Positions 42,347-50,630 of a stretch of DNA of 64,000 nucleotides are shown one piece after another. The position numbers and the translations under genes were made by a program. How positions within the stretch are numbered: the first letter of the stretch is position 1; each line of letters starts with the position of its first letter. Below the pieces are notes generated by a model that was given only the letters and a program-made list of their open reading frames with translations, had not been told where the DNA came from and ran no database searches. The stretch is from the NCBI GenBank assembly GCA_964487605.1, contig CAZARU010000019.1:14772-78771 (forward strand), read 5' to 3'. The stretch is from JAJDAH01 sp964487605 (GTDB lineage: Bacteria > Myxococcota_A > Polyangia > Polyangiales > Polyangiaceae).

Positions 42347-43141
42347 TCACGCCCACGCCGAACCGTCGCCGACGGCGTCGAGCAGCGCCCGAAGGGCCGC
42401 GTCGAACGCCGCCTGCCCGGCCAGATTCACCACGTGGCCGGCTCCTTCGACGACCACGAGTCGTGCGCGGGGCAGCACGGACGCGAGGGCTCGGCACGGT
42501 TCGAGGGACACCGCGTCGTTCGAGCCCACGACGACGAGCGTGGGGACCACGAGCGCGGCGAGCGCGGCGGAGAGGTCCGCGACGGCGGGCTGCTGGCTGA
42601 CCACCCGCCGCAGCAGGTGAGCGAGGCCGTGGGGCGCGTGTTCCAGGAACCCCGCGCGAATGAGCGCCGCGGCACGCTGGTCGAAGCGCGAGCGAACGCC
42701 CCACACGAACTCCGCCCCGGCGTGCTCGGTTCCGTGGCGTTCGAGCGCGTCGGCGAACTCCGTCGCCCACGTCCGGTTCACGTGCCCTGGAGACGGAAAC
42801 GCGGCGAGCACCAGCGCGCGGACCCGGTGCGGATGCTCCAGGGCGAACCGGAGCGCGATCCCCGCACCCATGGACAGACCCCCGATCACGGCGCGTTCCT
42901 CCCCGGCGACGTCGAGCACGCGAACCAGGTCGTCGACCATGCGGTCGGGGTCGTACGAGGCCGGATCGGTCGGCGCTTCGCTCCGCGCGTGGCCACGCGC
43001 GTCGAAGAGCGTGAAGCGCGCCACGCCGCGGAGCGCGCGCGCCTGCACACGGAAGTTGCGGCAGCTCCCGCCGAAGCCGTGCCCGAGCACGACCAGGGGT
43101 CCTTCCCCGTAGGTCTCGACGTGGAGGTTCGGGGCGCTCAG
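42347..43141 (-). CDS. alpha/beta hydrolase, apparent CTG start
   Basis: About 264 aa of the alpha/beta hydrolase fold: LVVLGHGFGGSCRNF (oxyanion region), LFDARGHARSEAP, nucleophile elbow GGLSMGAG with Ser, and C-terminal VVVEGAGHVVNLA with the catalytic His. The substrate is not predictable; no methyl-ketone or peroxidase signature. The family start must lie just before NLHVETYGEGPLVV, yet no ATG, GTG or TTG exists there: the only start-like codon is a CTG at 43141 overlapping the upstream stop (CTGA), with GAGG five bases before it. It is coupled to the Fe-alcohol dehydrogenase. Confidence 0.82.
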   Translation of the reverse strand: MSAPNLHVETYGEGPLVVLGHGFGGSCRNFRVQARALRGVARFTLFDARGHARSEAPTDPASYDPDRMVDDLVRVLDVAGEERAVIGGLSMGAGIALRFALEHPHRVRALVLAAFPSPGHVNRTWATEFADALERHGTEHAGAEFVWGVRSRFDQRAAALIRAGFLEHAPHGLAHLLRRVVSQQPAVADLSAALAALVVPTLVVVGSNDAVSLEPCRALASVLPRARLVVVEGAGHVVNLAGQAAFDAALRALLDAVGDGSAWA

Positions 43142-44298
43142 AGCGCGGCCTCGTAAAGCGCCTTCACGTCCTCGGGCTTCGGAAAGCGCGGCGTCGCCAT
43201 CATCAGCACGTCCGCGAACGCGTCCTCGACCAGGGTCGCGACCATCGAGCGTGCGTCGCCCAGCTCCGAGAGCGCGCGGTTCGTCTGGACTCTCGCGCTC
43301 AGGGCCTCCACCGCGGCGATGGCGCGCTCGGCGTTCGTCCGGTCGTCCGCCCCCGCCTCCGCCACGTTCATGGCGGCACCCACCTGTGCGTAACGGTCCA
43401 CGACCGCGTCGAGGTTGAAGCGCATGACGTGGGGCAAGAGCGTCGCCAGCGTCTGGCCGTGCGCGGCGTCGAGACGCGCGCTGACGGGGTGACCCATGGC
43501 GTGGCAAATGCCGAGCCCGGAGCTGGTGAACGCGATGCCCGCGAGGTGTGCCGCCACGAGCATCTGGGATCGCGCCTCGACGTTCTGTCCGTCGTCGAAG
43601 GCCGTGGGGAGCCATCGGGCCGTCATCGCGATGGCCTTCAGCGCGACCGCATCGGTGAACGGGTTGCTGCGCTTGCAGGTGAGCGCCTCGACGGCGTGGG
43701 TCAGCACGTCCATGCCGCAAGTCGCCGTCACCACGCGGGGAACGCCCAGCGTGAGCTGCGGGTCGAGCGCCACGGCGGCGGGCTGGACGCTCAGGTGCCC
43801 GATCAGCAGCTTCCTGCCGAGCCCTGGGTCCGTGATGACGCCGTACATGTTGGTCTCCGACCCCGTACCCGCGGTCGTGGGCACGGCGAAGAGCGCCGCG
43901 CCGGGCACCCCGGGGCGGCACCCGGGATAGAAGTCGGCGATGGAACCGCCGTTCGGGCCCTGCAGCGCGATGGCCTTTGCCGCGTCCATGGAGGAGCCGC
44001 CGCCGACCGCGACCACACCGGCATCACCGAGGGCGCGCAGGCGGTCGGCGCCCTCGTCCACGTGGCTCTTGTGCGGATTCGCCCCGACGCCATCGAACAC
44101 CGCGCTCTCGATCCCTGCCGCACCGAGCGCGTCGGTGACCTTCCCGATGACGCCCGCTCTGACCAGCCCCGCGTCCGTGACGACGAGGACCTTCGACACG
44201 CCACCGCCCTTCATGCGCTTGGGTAGGCGTCCGATCGCCCCCACGCCGAAGAGAGCGCGGGAGCCGGAGTGAAGCTCGAAGTCGGATTCTGAGAGCAT
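43138..44298 (-). CDS. iron-containing alcohol dehydrogenase
   Basis: A 386-aa NAD(P)-dependent dehydrogenase of the Fe-ADH (DhaT/YqhD) family. GVGAIGRLPKRMKGGG near residue 20; nucleotide motif VVAVGGGSSMDAAKAIAL; AVPTTAGTGSETNMYGVI; metal-binding residues in GMDVLTHAVEAL, GICHAMGHPVSARL and AAHGQTLATLLPH. Substrate cannot be told from sequence; many members use short aldehydes or lactaldehyde. ATG 44298 has an AAGGTGA ribosome site. A promoter TTGTCG-17-TACGGT lies 30 bases upstream. The overlapping alpha/beta hydrolase downstream suggests a shared alcohol/ester route. Confidence 0.92.
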   Translation of the reverse strand: MLSESDFELHSGSRALFGVGAIGRLPKRMKGGGVSKVLVVTDAGLVRAGVIGKVTDALGAAGIESAVFDGVGANPHKSHVDEGADRLRALGDAGVVAVGGGSSMDAAKAIALQGPNGGSIADFYPGCRPGVPGAALFAVPTTAGTGSETNMYGVITDPGLGRKLLIGHLSVQPAAVALDPQLTLGVPRVVTATCGMDVLTHAVEALTCKRSNPFTDAVALKAIAMTARWLPTAFDDGQNVEARSQMLVAAHLAGIAFTSSGLGICHAMGHPVSARLDAAHGQTLATLLPHVMRFNLDAVVDRYAQVGAAMNVAEAGADDRTNAERAIAAVEALSARVQTNRALSELGDARSMVATLVEDAFADVLMMATPRFPKPEDVKALYEAAL

Positions 44299-44327
44299 GG
44301 TTCACCTTTCGCGGCAGTCCGGGTCGA

Positions 44328-44356
44328 ACCGTAGTGTGGCGTTCACGAGGCGACAA
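44328..44356 (-). promoter_or_regulatory. promoter of the Fe-alcohol dehydrogenase operon
   Basis: Minus strand TTGTCG (44356-44351), a 17-base spacer and TACGGT (44333-44328), about 29 bases before the ATG with a Shine-Dalgarno; a leadered mRNA. Confidence 0.45.
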
Positions 44357-44407
44357 TCGCCGAGGCCTGCGGGGACGCACCCGCCGCCCCCACCAGGAAC
44401 CAGCGAG

Positions 44408-45277
44408 CTAGGCGTCGAGCCGAAACTCTGGGCCGAGTGCCTCGCGCTCGTCGGTCGTGCCGAACCGTCCGTCCGTCCCGCGCGTGAGGCGTGCGGCAGC
44501 CACCCGTGCGTCGTGGGTGAAGAAAAGCCACGCGCCGTCCCGGAAAAGTTCCTCGAACACCGCCGTCTTCTCGTCGATCAGGCGCTCGGGCCAGCGGTCG
44601 TAGCCCATGGTCACCGGCAAGTGCACCCACGGCCGTCCCGGCGCCATGTCCGCGCAGAAGAACATGCTGCCGCTCCCGTCCGTGACGCGCGTGTGGAGCA
44701 TCCCCGGGGTGTGCCCCTCCGATTGCACGAACCGGTACCGGGCACCCAGCGTCGGGGAGGCGTCCTCGATCACTTCCAGACGCCCCGATTCGTCCAGGAG
44801 TTCGACGAGACCTGGCACGAACGACGCGCGATCGCGGGGATGCGGCGCACGGGCCCGCTCGAGGGCGGTGCGCCCCACCACGAACGTCGCCTTCGGGAAG
44901 AGCAACTCCGGGGCAGCCCCCTCCCGATGCGGAGCGAGCAACCCGCCGGCGTGATCGAAGTGGAGATGGCTCAGCACCACGACGTCGATGGTGTCGTGAG
45001 GGTGACCGACGGCAGCGAGCGATTCCAGCAGGACGTGTCGCTCCTCGATGACGCCGAAGCGATCACGCAGCTTGGGTTCGAAGAACGCACCGATGCCCGT
45101 CTCGAGGAGGACGCGCCGTTCGCCCTCGTCGATGAGGAGCCCGCGACAGGCCAGCTCGATGCGTCCACGCGCGTCGGGCGGGCACCAGCGCTCCCAGAGC
45201 GCACGGGGCACGTTTCCGAACATTGCGCCGCCGTCGAGCCACTGGGTGTTGCCCGTGATGGCGTGGAAGGTCGTCAC
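44408..45277 (-). CDS. metallo-beta-lactamase-fold hydrolase
   Basis: A 289-aa protein of the MBL superfamily (quorum-quenching lactonase/glyoxalase II-like group). Metal motif VVVLSHLHFDHAGG (HxHxDH) near residue 100, SEGHTPGML with the next His, FFCADM with Asp and, near the end, FFTHD. The substrate is unknown: lactones, phosphonates and sulfatases are all possible. GTG 45277; TAGTGT ends 6 bases before it. Divergent from the helicase across 78 bases. Confidence 0.87.
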   Translation of the reverse strand: MTTFHAITGNTQWLDGGAMFGNVPRALWERWCPPDARGRIELACRGLLIDEGERRVLLETGIGAFFEPKLRDRFGVIEERHVLLESLAAVGHPHDTIDVVVLSHLHFDHAGGLLAPHREGAAPELLFPKATFVVGRTALERARAPHPRDRASFVPGLVELLDESGRLEVIEDASPTLGARYRFVQSEGHTPGMLHTRVTDGSGSMFFCADMAPGRPWVHLPVTMGYDRWPERLIDEKTAVFEELFRDGAWLFFTHDARVAAARLTRGTDGRFGTTDEREALGPEFRLDA

Positions 45278-45283
45278 GGTGCA

Positions 45284-45289
45284 ACACTA
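45284..45289 (-). promoter_or_regulatory. -10-like box directly before the MBL-fold gene
   Basis: TAGTGT on the minus strand ends 6 bases before the GTG at 45277; no Shine-Dalgarno. Fits the leaderless pattern seen elsewhere. Confidence 0.3.
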
Positions 45290-45314
45290 CCATCGTTCGG
45301 GAGCTGCAGACGGC

Positions 45315-45343
45315 TTGACCCTGAAGCGGTACTCACGTACGGC
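45315..45343 (+). promoter_or_regulatory. promoter of the UvrD-type helicase
   Basis: TTGACC (45315-45320), 17 bases and TACGGC (45338-45343), 12 bases before the ATG. Confidence 0.4.
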
Positions 45344-45355
45344 GCAGCCGCCACG

Positions 45356-47482
45356 ATGGCGAACCTGAATCCCGCTCAGCGTTCTGCCGTGCGCACGCTG
45401 AAGGGCCCGCTTCTCGTGCTCGCAGGGGCGGGTTCGGGGAAGACTCGTGTCATCGCGCATCGCACGGCCGCGCTGGTCGAGCACGGCGTGAAGCCCGAGC
45501 GGATCCTGGCGGTCACCTTCACGAACAAGGCGGCTCGGGAGATGCGCGAACGCGTGAGCGCGCTCCTGGGGAAGCGGCGGCGCTCCTCCCCCGAGATCAG
45601 CACCTTCCACTCTCTGTGCGTTCGCATTCTCCGGCGTCAGGGCCGGCACGTCGGCCTGGGTCCCCGCTTCGCCATCTACGACCGCGGCGATCAGGAGGGT
45701 CTTGCTCGCGCGGCGCTCCGCGACGTGCACGTGGGGCCCGAGAAGCTCCGCCCCGGGGACCTCATCGCCATCGTAGGTGGCTGGAAGACCCGCGGGATCG
45801 ACGCCACCGCGGCCATGGGCGTCGCTCGCAACGACAAGGAGGAGCTCGCCGCTCTCGCCTACGGTCGCTACGCGGAAGCTCTCCGCGCCGCGGGCGCCGT
45901 GGACTTCGACGACCTGTTGCTCAGAACGGTGGAGCTGTTCGAGCGCGCCCCCGAGGCGCAGCTGGCGGAGGCGCGGCGGTTCGACCACGTCCTCATCGAC
46001 GAGTACCAGGACACGAACGACCTGCAGTACCGCATCGTTCGTGCCCTGGCCGGGCGCCACCGCAACCTCTGCGTCGTGGGAGACGACGATCAGTCCATCT
46101 ACGGCTGGCGAGGCGCCGAGGTGACGCACATCCTCTCGTTCAAGAGCGACTGGCCCGGCGCCAAGGTGGTCCGCCTCGAAGAGAACTACCGATCGAGGGC
46201 GCCGATCCTGGAGGCGGCAAACCGGCTCATCGCGTTCAACCGGTCCCGGCACGACAAGGTGTTGCGCCCCATGCGTGGAGGAGGCACGGAGCCGCGCATC
46301 CTGCGGTTCGACGACGAGGTCGTCGAGGCGCAGATGATCGTCGGGGAAATCCGCAGGCGGGTGGAAGCTCCACCGGGAGAACGCGAGTCCGCCGGCGCGT
46401 TCGCCATCCTCTTTCGCACCAACGAACAGCCGCGTCCGTTCGAGATGGAGCTCCGCCGAGCCAAGCTCCCCTACGTGCTCGTGGGTGGACAATCGTTCTA
46501 CGATCGCCGCGAGGTGCGCGACGTCCTGGCGTACCTGAAGGTCCTGGTGAACCCCGAGGACGAGGTCTCGCTCCTGCGGATCCTCAACGTCCCGACCCGC
46601 GGCGTGGGCCAGGGCACGGCACAGGTCCTGATCCGTCGGGCCGTCGAGGCGGCGTGTCCGGTCTGGCACGTCCTCACGGGCTCGCTCCCCGAGCTCCCCG
46701 CGGCCACCGTCGAGCGTCTCGTGGCGTTCCGCTCGCTCATCGAGGGCTACGCCGCGCGACTCGAGACGCAGTCCCCGAGCGTCGTCCTCCGATCGCTCAT
46801 CGGCGAGATCGACTACCGCTCCGAGCTCGAGCGCGTGTACAAGACGGCGAGCGACGTCGAGTCTCGGTGGGCGTCGGTGGAGGAGGTCGTCAGCTCGCTG
46901 GCCCGCCACGAGGAGCGCTCGAAGGACCCGGACGTGCGCAGCTTTCTGGACGACCTGGCCCTGGATGCGCAGGACGCCGACGACGAGGACCCGAAGGCAC
47001 ACCGGTCGGTGAAGCTCATGACCCTGCACAGCGCGAAGGGCCTGGAGTTCCCTCACGTCTTCATGGTGGGGATGGAGGAGGACATCCTGCCCCACAAGCG
47101 GTCCGTCGGCGAAGAAGGCACGCGCGGGATCGACGAAGAGCGTCGTCTTGCCTACGTCGGCGTCACCCGGGGCATGGAGTCCGTGTCGTTGAGCTTCACC
47201 AGGAGCCGCATGAAGTGGGGGACCTCCCGGCCGAGCATTCCGAGCCGTTTCCTGGCCGAGCTGCAGGGCGACGCCGAGCGCGCGCGGCGCATCGCCGCGG
47301 CGGCGGAGGCCCGTCGCGTCAGGGCGGAGGCCGATGGCGCGGGCGGGACGCCTGACGCTGCACCCGCCGACCGAAAGCGTCGCGCGCCATCGAAGCGCGC
47401 CGCCACGCCCGCAGCGCCCGAGGGGAGTGCCCCGCCGGCGCGCCGTGCCGAGAAGAAGCGCCGCGCGGGAGCCAAGCCGTGA
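45356..47482 (+). CDS. UvrD/PcrA-family DNA helicase
   Basis: Superfamily 1A 3'-5' helicase (708 aa) for repair and replication restart. Motifs: Q-motif LNPAQRSAVR, I LAGAGSGKTRVIAHR, Ia VTFTNKAAREMRER, II VLIDEYQDTND, III VVGDDDQSIYGWRGA, IV region LEENYRSRAPILEAAN, V TLHSAKGLEFPHVFM, VI EERRLAYVGVTRGME. The C-terminus is a basic Ala/Arg/Lys-rich tail (DRKRRAPSKRAATPAAPE). The open frame runs back through the MBL gene, but homology starts at ATG 45356. Rep, PcrA and UvrD cannot be separated here; the lack of a UvrD-type Tudor end is noted. Confidence 0.94.
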   Translation: MANLNPAQRSAVRTLKGPLLVLAGAGSGKTRVIAHRTAALVEHGVKPERILAVTFTNKAAREMRERVSALLGKRRRSSPEISTFHSLCVRILRRQGRHVGLGPRFAIYDRGDQEGLARAALRDVHVGPEKLRPGDLIAIVGGWKTRGIDATAAMGVARNDKEELAALAYGRYAEALRAAGAVDFDDLLLRTVELFERAPEAQLAEARRFDHVLIDEYQDTNDLQYRIVRALAGRHRNLCVVGDDDQSIYGWRGAEVTHILSFKSDWPGAKVVRLEENYRSRAPILEAANRLIAFNRSRHDKVLRPMRGGGTEPRILRFDDEVVEAQMIVGEIRRRVEAPPGERESAGAFAILFRTNEQPRPFEMELRRAKLPYVLVGGQSFYDRREVRDVLAYLKVLVNPEDEVSLLRILNVPTRGVGQGTAQVLIRRAVEAACPVWHVLTGSLPELPAATVERLVAFRSLIEGYAARLETQSPSVVLRSLIGEIDYRSELERVYKTASDVESRWASVEEVVSSLARHEERSKDPDVRSFLDDLALDAQDADDEDPKAHRSVKLMTLHSAKGLEFPHVFMVGMEEDILPHKRSVGEEGTRGIDEERRLAYVGVTRGMESVSLSFTRSRMKWGTSRPSIPSRFLAELQGDAERARRIAAAAEARRVRAEADGAGGTPDAAPADRKRRAPSKRAATPAAPEGSAPPARRAEKKRRAGAKP

Positions 47483-48423
47483 CGGGTTCCGGGGGGACCT
47501 GGCGCCTGGCGGTCGTCACGGTCGCGTGGGTCGCGGCGGAGCGCGTGCTCGCCTACCGCGGCGCCAGGTACCTGCCCGACGCCGTGGCGCAGCACCTGAC
47601 GCTGCAGACGTGGCTGCTCACCGTTCAGCTCCTGACGGGCGCCCTGGCACTGACGGCCCTGGCGCTCTGGGTCCCGTCCCCGCGCGTGGCGATCGGCCTC
47701 GTGGCGCCGACTCGACGCGCGCTGCTCGATGCTGCCTTGTGGGCGCCCATCGTCTTCTCGCTCACGACCTTCCTCGCTTTCCGCGCCGCGCTCCCCACGC
47801 TGCTCGAGGAAGCGATGTCCGGCGGCATGGCGCGCGCCCGGGAGAACGCCGGTGAGATCGCGCGATCCCTGACGGAGACGGAGGTCGCCATCACCGTCGC
47901 GTGGGGCATCGTCGTGGCCCCGCTCGTGGAAGAGCTCGTCTTCCGCGGGGGCCTGTGGTCCTCGCTCCAGCGAGCGTTCCGCGCCGCCCCTCGGCCGGCA
48001 GGCGAGGAGGTGCCGCCGAGCCTCGATCAGAGCTTCGTCGAGGACTCGGTCGTCGTGCGGTGTGGCCGCGCCCTGCGCGATTTCGCGCGCTCGGGCGGTG
48101 CGGCGACCCTGGTGAGCGCCGTCGTCTTCGCGGCGCTGCACGCGGACCTGCGGGGTGGTGCGGGGATCCTCCGCGTCGGCGTCGCCTTCGGACTCGGGCT
48201 GGCGACGGGAATGGCGCGCCACGCGAGTGGCACTCTCGTGGCGCCAATCTTGCTCCACGTGCTGTTCAACGCGATGAGCGTGTCCGGGACGCGGCGCTGG
48301 GTGGTGAACGAGACGTTCCCCATGAAGCAACAGGTCCCGACGATCTACGCGTGGCTCGCGCTCTCGACGGCCGTGCTCCTCGTGTTCCTCTGGATCCTTC
48401 GTCGCGCGAAGCGTCCGGCGTGA
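47479..48423 (+). CDS. CPBP-family intramembrane metalloprotease
   Basis: A 314-aa membrane protein with six to eight hydrophobic segments. CPBP/Rce1 motifs: VAPLVEELVFRGGLWSSLQ (EExxxR, about 150-170), VSAVVFAALHA (FxxxH) and LVAPILLHVLFNAMSV (HxxxN). Family members are prenyl-protein endopeptidase relatives or bacteriocin-immunity-type proteins; the target is unknown. GTG overlaps the helicase stop by four bases, so it is coupled to the helicase; no functional link is evident. Confidence 0.88.
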   Translation: MTGSGGTWRLAVVTVAWVAAERVLAYRGARYLPDAVAQHLTLQTWLLTVQLLTGALALTALALWVPSPRVAIGLVAPTRRALLDAALWAPIVFSLTTFLAFRAALPTLLEEAMSGGMARARENAGEIARSLTETEVAITVAWGIVVAPLVEELVFRGGLWSSLQRAFRAAPRPAGEEVPPSLDQSFVEDSVVVRCGRALRDFARSGGAATLVSAVVFAALHADLRGGAGILRVGVAFGLGLATGMARHASGTLVAPILLHVLFNAMSVSGTRRWVVNETFPMKQQVPTIYAWLALSTAVLLVFLWILRRAKRPA

Positions 48424-48429
48424 GCGACC

Positions 48430-49518
48430 CTACGCGCCACCCAGGGTGACGCGAATCCATGCGCCGCGGTCCGCTGGACCGCGACAGGCGTGGATCTCGC
48501 GCCGTGCCGGCACGGCCACGAAGCAGGCGTTGGTCGCGGTTCCCTGAGCGTCCTCCGGATGTCGGCAGATGCTGTCCACGCCGTCGGACCGGTCCTCGTA
48601 CAGCGCGCGGATCGTGGTCGGGTCCTGCCCGGGCTCGGCCAGGCGACTTGCGAGCTTCGCGAGACGCGCCCGGCTCGAAACGTTCGGCGCCTCGCCCTCC
48701 TGCGCCACGTGGACCTCGTCGAAACAGTGGTTCGTGCGGACCAGCGCCGTGCGGCCCAGTGCGCGCTCGGCGCACCGGTCGGCGCTGCACTCGAGTTCCA
48801 GCGCCCCATCCGGGTCGGCAATCCAGTAGGTGTGGGCCGCCGCTCGCGGCGCGCCACGAAAAACGCTCGCCGACTCCTCCCGGGCCGCCCCGAACAGCGC
48901 CCTGTGGACCAGGCTGAGGTAGCCGACGCCGGGCCGGGAGCCCTTCGTCTTGATGTTGGTGGTGCCGATGGTGACGCCGTGCTCGTTCATTCCGACCAGC
49001 GACGGGCAGCCGACGCACGTGATGCACCAGGACTCGGGCCCGCTCGCCGGACGACGATGAACGGCGATCACGTAGTCGAGGTCCTGCGGATTGAGGTCCC
49101 AGGTCTGCCCGGCGAGCACCTCGCCGTCACGCGTCAGTCCGGGTGGCACCACGAATGCCGAGCAGCCCTCCGAGTCCGCCCGAGGACCTCCGAGCAGGAC
49201 CACGTCGCGCATGTCGGTCATGTTGGCCACGGCGTAGAGCACGTTCGCCTCCACGCCTGCGGCTCGGGCGACCGCCACGTGCTCGGCGTAGCCGTCACGG
49301 TCCCACTCTCGCAGGACGCCCAGGCTGGTCGCAGCAGCGACCATCACGTCGGAGATGCGGGCGTCGTCACGCTCCGCCATGTACTCCCGAAGGGCGTCGA
49401 CGCGTTGCTCGCAGAAGGCCCGGATCCGCTCGCGAAACGCCTCGCCGTGCGCCTCGCCCATGCCGGCGGGCGTGCCCTCGAGGCGCAAGGTCTCGAGCTG
49501 CAGCGGGGCGGGCGTCAC
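48430..49518 (-). CDS. C45-type Ntn hydrolase / acyl-coenzyme A:6-APA acyltransferase-like
   Basis: A 362-aa protein of the peptidase C45/AAT family. A central self-cleavage site exposes a Cys nucleophile: ADSEGCSAFVVPPG, followed by LAGQTWDLNPQDLDYVIAVH, VGMNEHGVTIGTTNI (Asn/Asp Ntn motif) and RTNHCFDEVH. Members cleave amide bonds such as penicillin side chains or peptides; the substrate here is unknown. GTG 49518 overlaps the UbiA stop by four bases, so it is translated with the prenyltransferase. Confidence 0.85.
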   Translation of the reverse strand: MTPAPLQLETLRLEGTPAGMGEAHGEAFRERIRAFCEQRVDALREYMAERDDARISDVMVAAATSLGVLREWDRDGYAEHVAVARAAGVEANVLYAVANMTDMRDVVLLGGPRADSEGCSAFVVPPGLTRDGEVLAGQTWDLNPQDLDYVIAVHRRPASGPESWCITCVGCPSLVGMNEHGVTIGTTNIKTKGSRPGVGYLSLVHRALFGAAREESASVFRGAPRAAAHTYWIADPDGALELECSADRCAERALGRTALVRTNHCFDEVHVAQEGEAPNVSSRARLAKLASRLAEPGQDPTTIRALYEDRSDGVDSICRHPEDAQGTATNACFVAVPARREIHACRGPADRGAWIRVTLGGA

Positions 49519-50522
49519 GACAGGAGCCCGAGACGCAGCGCCGCCACGTCCGCGACGATGGCCAGCACGTACAGCATTCCGAAGCGGCGCGTGTGCAGGA
49601 AGGCGAACGCGACGAACCACAGTGGCCAGACGCCTTCGGGCAGCTCCTTGGGGGGAGCCGCGGGCCGTGGATGGCGATACGCCTTCAAGCAGAGCCAGAG
49701 CGTGGGGGCAGCGACGAACACGGCCAGCAGGATCGGTGAGAAGTACTTCGTCGCGACGAGCCAGACCACGAGCGCGTACTGCGCGACGAGCATGACCATG
49801 GTCACCCAGCGCGACACCGGATCGCCCAGGAGCACCGGAAGCGTGCGAATCTTCTTGCCAGAGTCGGCGGCCAGCTTGTCGATGTGCTTGCCGAAGATGA
49901 CGGCCGTGGAGCCCAGGGCGAAGGGCAGGCTCGCGACGACGACGTTGGCGTCCACGCCGCCCGTGATGACGTAGTACCCACCGCCCACCATGAGCGGCCC
50001 CCAGACGACGAGGACCGCGATCTCGCCGAAGCCGAAGTACTTCAGGGGCCAGGTGTAGAAGAGCACGAAGAACGCCCCCAGGCCGAGCAGGGTGAGCGTC
50101 TGTTCGCCGCGCGTCGCCACCAGGTAGAAGCCCGCCGCGAGCGCGACGCCACCGGTGAACGCGGCGTAGCGCAGGAGCTCCGCCACGGTCATGAGTCCGT
50201 GTTCGAGAGGCTGCGGGCCGTACTGCGTGCGGAAGTAGTTGTCGCGGTCCACACCCTTCTTGTGATCGGTCAGGTCGTTCAGGAGGTTGTTGGTCGCGTG
50301 GGCGAAGAGCAGCCCCACGGTCACCATTCCCCAGGCCAGGGCGTCGAACGCGCCGGCTCGGTAGGCGAGCAGACCCGCGATGGACGCGGAGATCAGCGTC
50401 ATGACGAGCACCGCGGACCGGGTGGCGATGAGCCACCGCGACACGACGTCGAGATCCCCCCACTCCTCCTTGGTGACTCGGGGGATCACTCGCAGAGCCT
50501 TTCCCCACATGGCGACGTTCAT
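49515..50522 (-). CDS. UbiA-family prenyltransferase
   Basis: A 335-aa membrane prenyltransferase. Aspartate-rich motifs: NNLLNDLTDHKKGVDRDNYF in the first cytosolic loop (NDxxD) and KHIDKLAADSGKKIRTLPV in the second (DxxxD), with about eight membrane helices. It is clearly distinct from the menA at 59340, so it probably prenylates another aromatic acceptor; MenA-like side reactions or chlorophyll/tocopherol-like substrates are possible, none shown by context. A CTG-free ATG at 50522; TAGGCT ends 7 bases upstream. An ATG at 50510 is the alternative. The C45 hydrolase overlaps downstream. Confidence 0.85.
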   Translation of the reverse strand: MNVAMWGKALRVIPRVTKEEWGDLDVVSRWLIATRSAVLVMTLISASIAGLLAYRAGAFDALAWGMVTVGLLFAHATNNLLNDLTDHKKGVDRDNYFRTQYGPQPLEHGLMTVAELLRYAAFTGGVALAAGFYLVATRGEQTLTLLGLGAFFVLFYTWPLKYFGFGEIAVLVVWGPLMVGGGYYVITGGVDANVVVASLPFALGSTAVIFGKHIDKLAADSGKKIRTLPVLLGDPVSRWVTMVMLVAQYALVVWLVATKYFSPILLAVFVAAPTLWLCLKAYRHPRPAAPPKELPEGVWPLWFVAFAFLHTRRFGMLYVLAIVADVAALRLGLLS

Positions 50523-50529
50523 ACCCAGT

Positions 50530-50535
50530 AGCCTA
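50530..50535 (-). promoter_or_regulatory. -10-like box before the UbiA-C45 pair
   Basis: TAGGCT on the minus strand, 7 bases before the ATG at 50522; leaderless geometry, no Shine-Dalgarno and no strong -35. Confidence 0.35.
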
Positions 50536-50630
50536 CCGCGCCGGGTCGAACCTCCCCAGAGACCCGCTACCCGCCGCCAGCACCTGCCACCCGTGTGGCT
50601 CCCGAGGGCGCCTCGTGGTTGAATGCGACG

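Noticed and set aside
44297..45355. N-terminal extension of the helicase frame
   Set aside because: It is antisense to the MBL-fold gene, and helicase homology begins exactly at the ATG at 45356.
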